A stretch of DNA of 64,000 nt, from NCBI GenBank assembly GCA_910588215.1, contig CAJUQJ010000015.1:1-64000 (forward strand), given 5' to 3'. This DNA comes from an uncultured Lachnospiraceae bacterium. Lineage in GTDB: Bacteria > Bacillota > Clostridia > Lachnospirales > Lachnospiraceae. The position numbers were made by a program, and so were the translations under genes. The notes below the pieces were generated by a model, which did not search any database, was not told the DNA's origin, and was given only the letters and a program-made list of their open reading frames with translations. Below, in pieces: positions 63,677 to 64,000 of the stretch (position 1 is the stretch's first letter; every line of letters starts with the position of its first letter).

Positions 63677-63936
63677 GACAGGTGGTTGATTCGACAGGAC
63701 TCAGTGCCTCCTATTTTTCTTCCCTTTTTAAAAAAGAGACAAACTATACAATCTTGGAATTTATCCACATTTCCCGTATAAAAGAAGCAGAAAATCTGTT
63801 AAGTCACACTGATTTTACCTATACGGAAATCAGCGCATCCTTATGCTTCTGTTCCTTAAGCCACTTCATTTCCATTTTTAAAAAATATACCGGCATTACG
63901 CCAAAAGAATTTAGAATGTCTCACAAATATTTTTAA
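63668..63936 (+). pseudogene. C-terminal fragment of an AraC family regulator
   Basis: About 90 residues: VVDSTGLSASYFSSLFKKET, ILEFIHISRIKEAENLL, YTEISASLCFCSLSHFISIF and GITPKEFRM, the two-helix AraC DNA-binding domain up to the stop. Sensor domain and start are missing; the frame continues to the left only as the complement of the dehydrogenase tail. Not likely functional. Confidence 0.75.
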
Positions 63937-63960
63937 ATTGAAATCACATACACAAGAAAA

Positions 63961-63996
63961 CCGAAATGTCATATCTTACCAAAACATTCCGGCTTT
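63961..63996 (+). terminator. Terminator after the AraC fragment
   Basis: ccgaaatgt (63961-63969) pairs with acattccgg (63984-63992) with one GU, followed by cttttctc. Confidence 0.55.
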
Positions 63997-64000
63997 TCTC

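Noticed and set aside
1..64000. tRNA, rRNA and CRISPR arrays
   Set aside because: No cloverleaf, rRNA segment or regularly spaced repeat was seen on reading, but a covariance search was not possible.

Overview
The window looks like a chromosomal segment of an anaerobic gut Firmicute, most likely Lachnospiraceae (Clostridium cluster XIVa). The evidence is the prfA-prmC-DUF1385-rpmE-rho gene order, clostridial families such as DUF4364, DUF4250, DUF5722 and DUF975, a CIRCE-controlled clpB, strong AGGAGG ribosome binding sites and moderate GC. No rRNA, tRNA or CRISPR array was recognised. Species cannot be named from this sequence.

Layout. 1-4389 (-): N-terminal 1463 codons of a giant secreted repeat protein that runs off the left edge. 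4668-6843 (+): degenerate GGDEF membrane protein, ECF-like sigma factor and a translationally coupled membrane protein that may be its anti-sigma. 6934-11675 (-): a compact type IV pilus-like operon (PilC, four small membrane or pilin-like proteins, one PilT-type ATPase) ending in signal peptidase I. 11813-14074: transglutaminase lipoprotein and an AraC regulator. 14144-15405 (-): two base-excision DNA glycosylases (nth, tag). 15505-17502 (-): chemoreceptor. 17764-22653 (-): the translation/transcription block prfA, prmC, DUF1385, rpmE, rho. 22922-25659 (+): malic enzyme, TIGR01212 radical SAM protein, DUF4364. 25714-34169 (-): DUF5722 membrane protein, rarA, GNAT, polysaccharide deacetylase, a VanRS-like two-component system and DUF975. 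34583-37734 (-): a RACo-like corrinoid activator, a 57-residue DUF4250 protein and an S66 peptidase. 38160-40745 (-): clpB behind a CIRCE operator.

Right of clpB the content becomes accessory. A tyrosine integrase has lost its N-terminal half where a large serine recombinase gene begins (41.65-43.35 kb), which suggests nested integration. After a small DUF6870-like gene, a gene-poor stretch and an XRE regulator comes a plant-polysaccharide locus (45.2-64 kb). It has two GPH-type sugar/cation symporters, TetR and AraC regulators, a GH106-like enzyme, a GH43-like enzyme, a GH2 enzyme, a GH10 xylanase, an unusual alpha/beta-hydrolase with a C-terminal PKD-like domain, and an oxidoreductase fused to two VOC domains. 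The enzymes lack signal peptides, so the locus probably processes imported oligosaccharides inside the cell.

The right end is decaying. The oxidoreductase lacks its Rossmann N-terminus, and an alcohol dehydrogenase tail abuts an AraC tail as if a deletion had removed their shared divergent promoter. The most notable non-coding signals are two large imperfect palindromes (17541-17708 and 57116-57217), a repeat present near 10.2 and 34.4 kb, a duplicated promoter/leader block (61251-61326 and 63362-63440), and an 11-base G tract just upstream of the DUF975 start codon.
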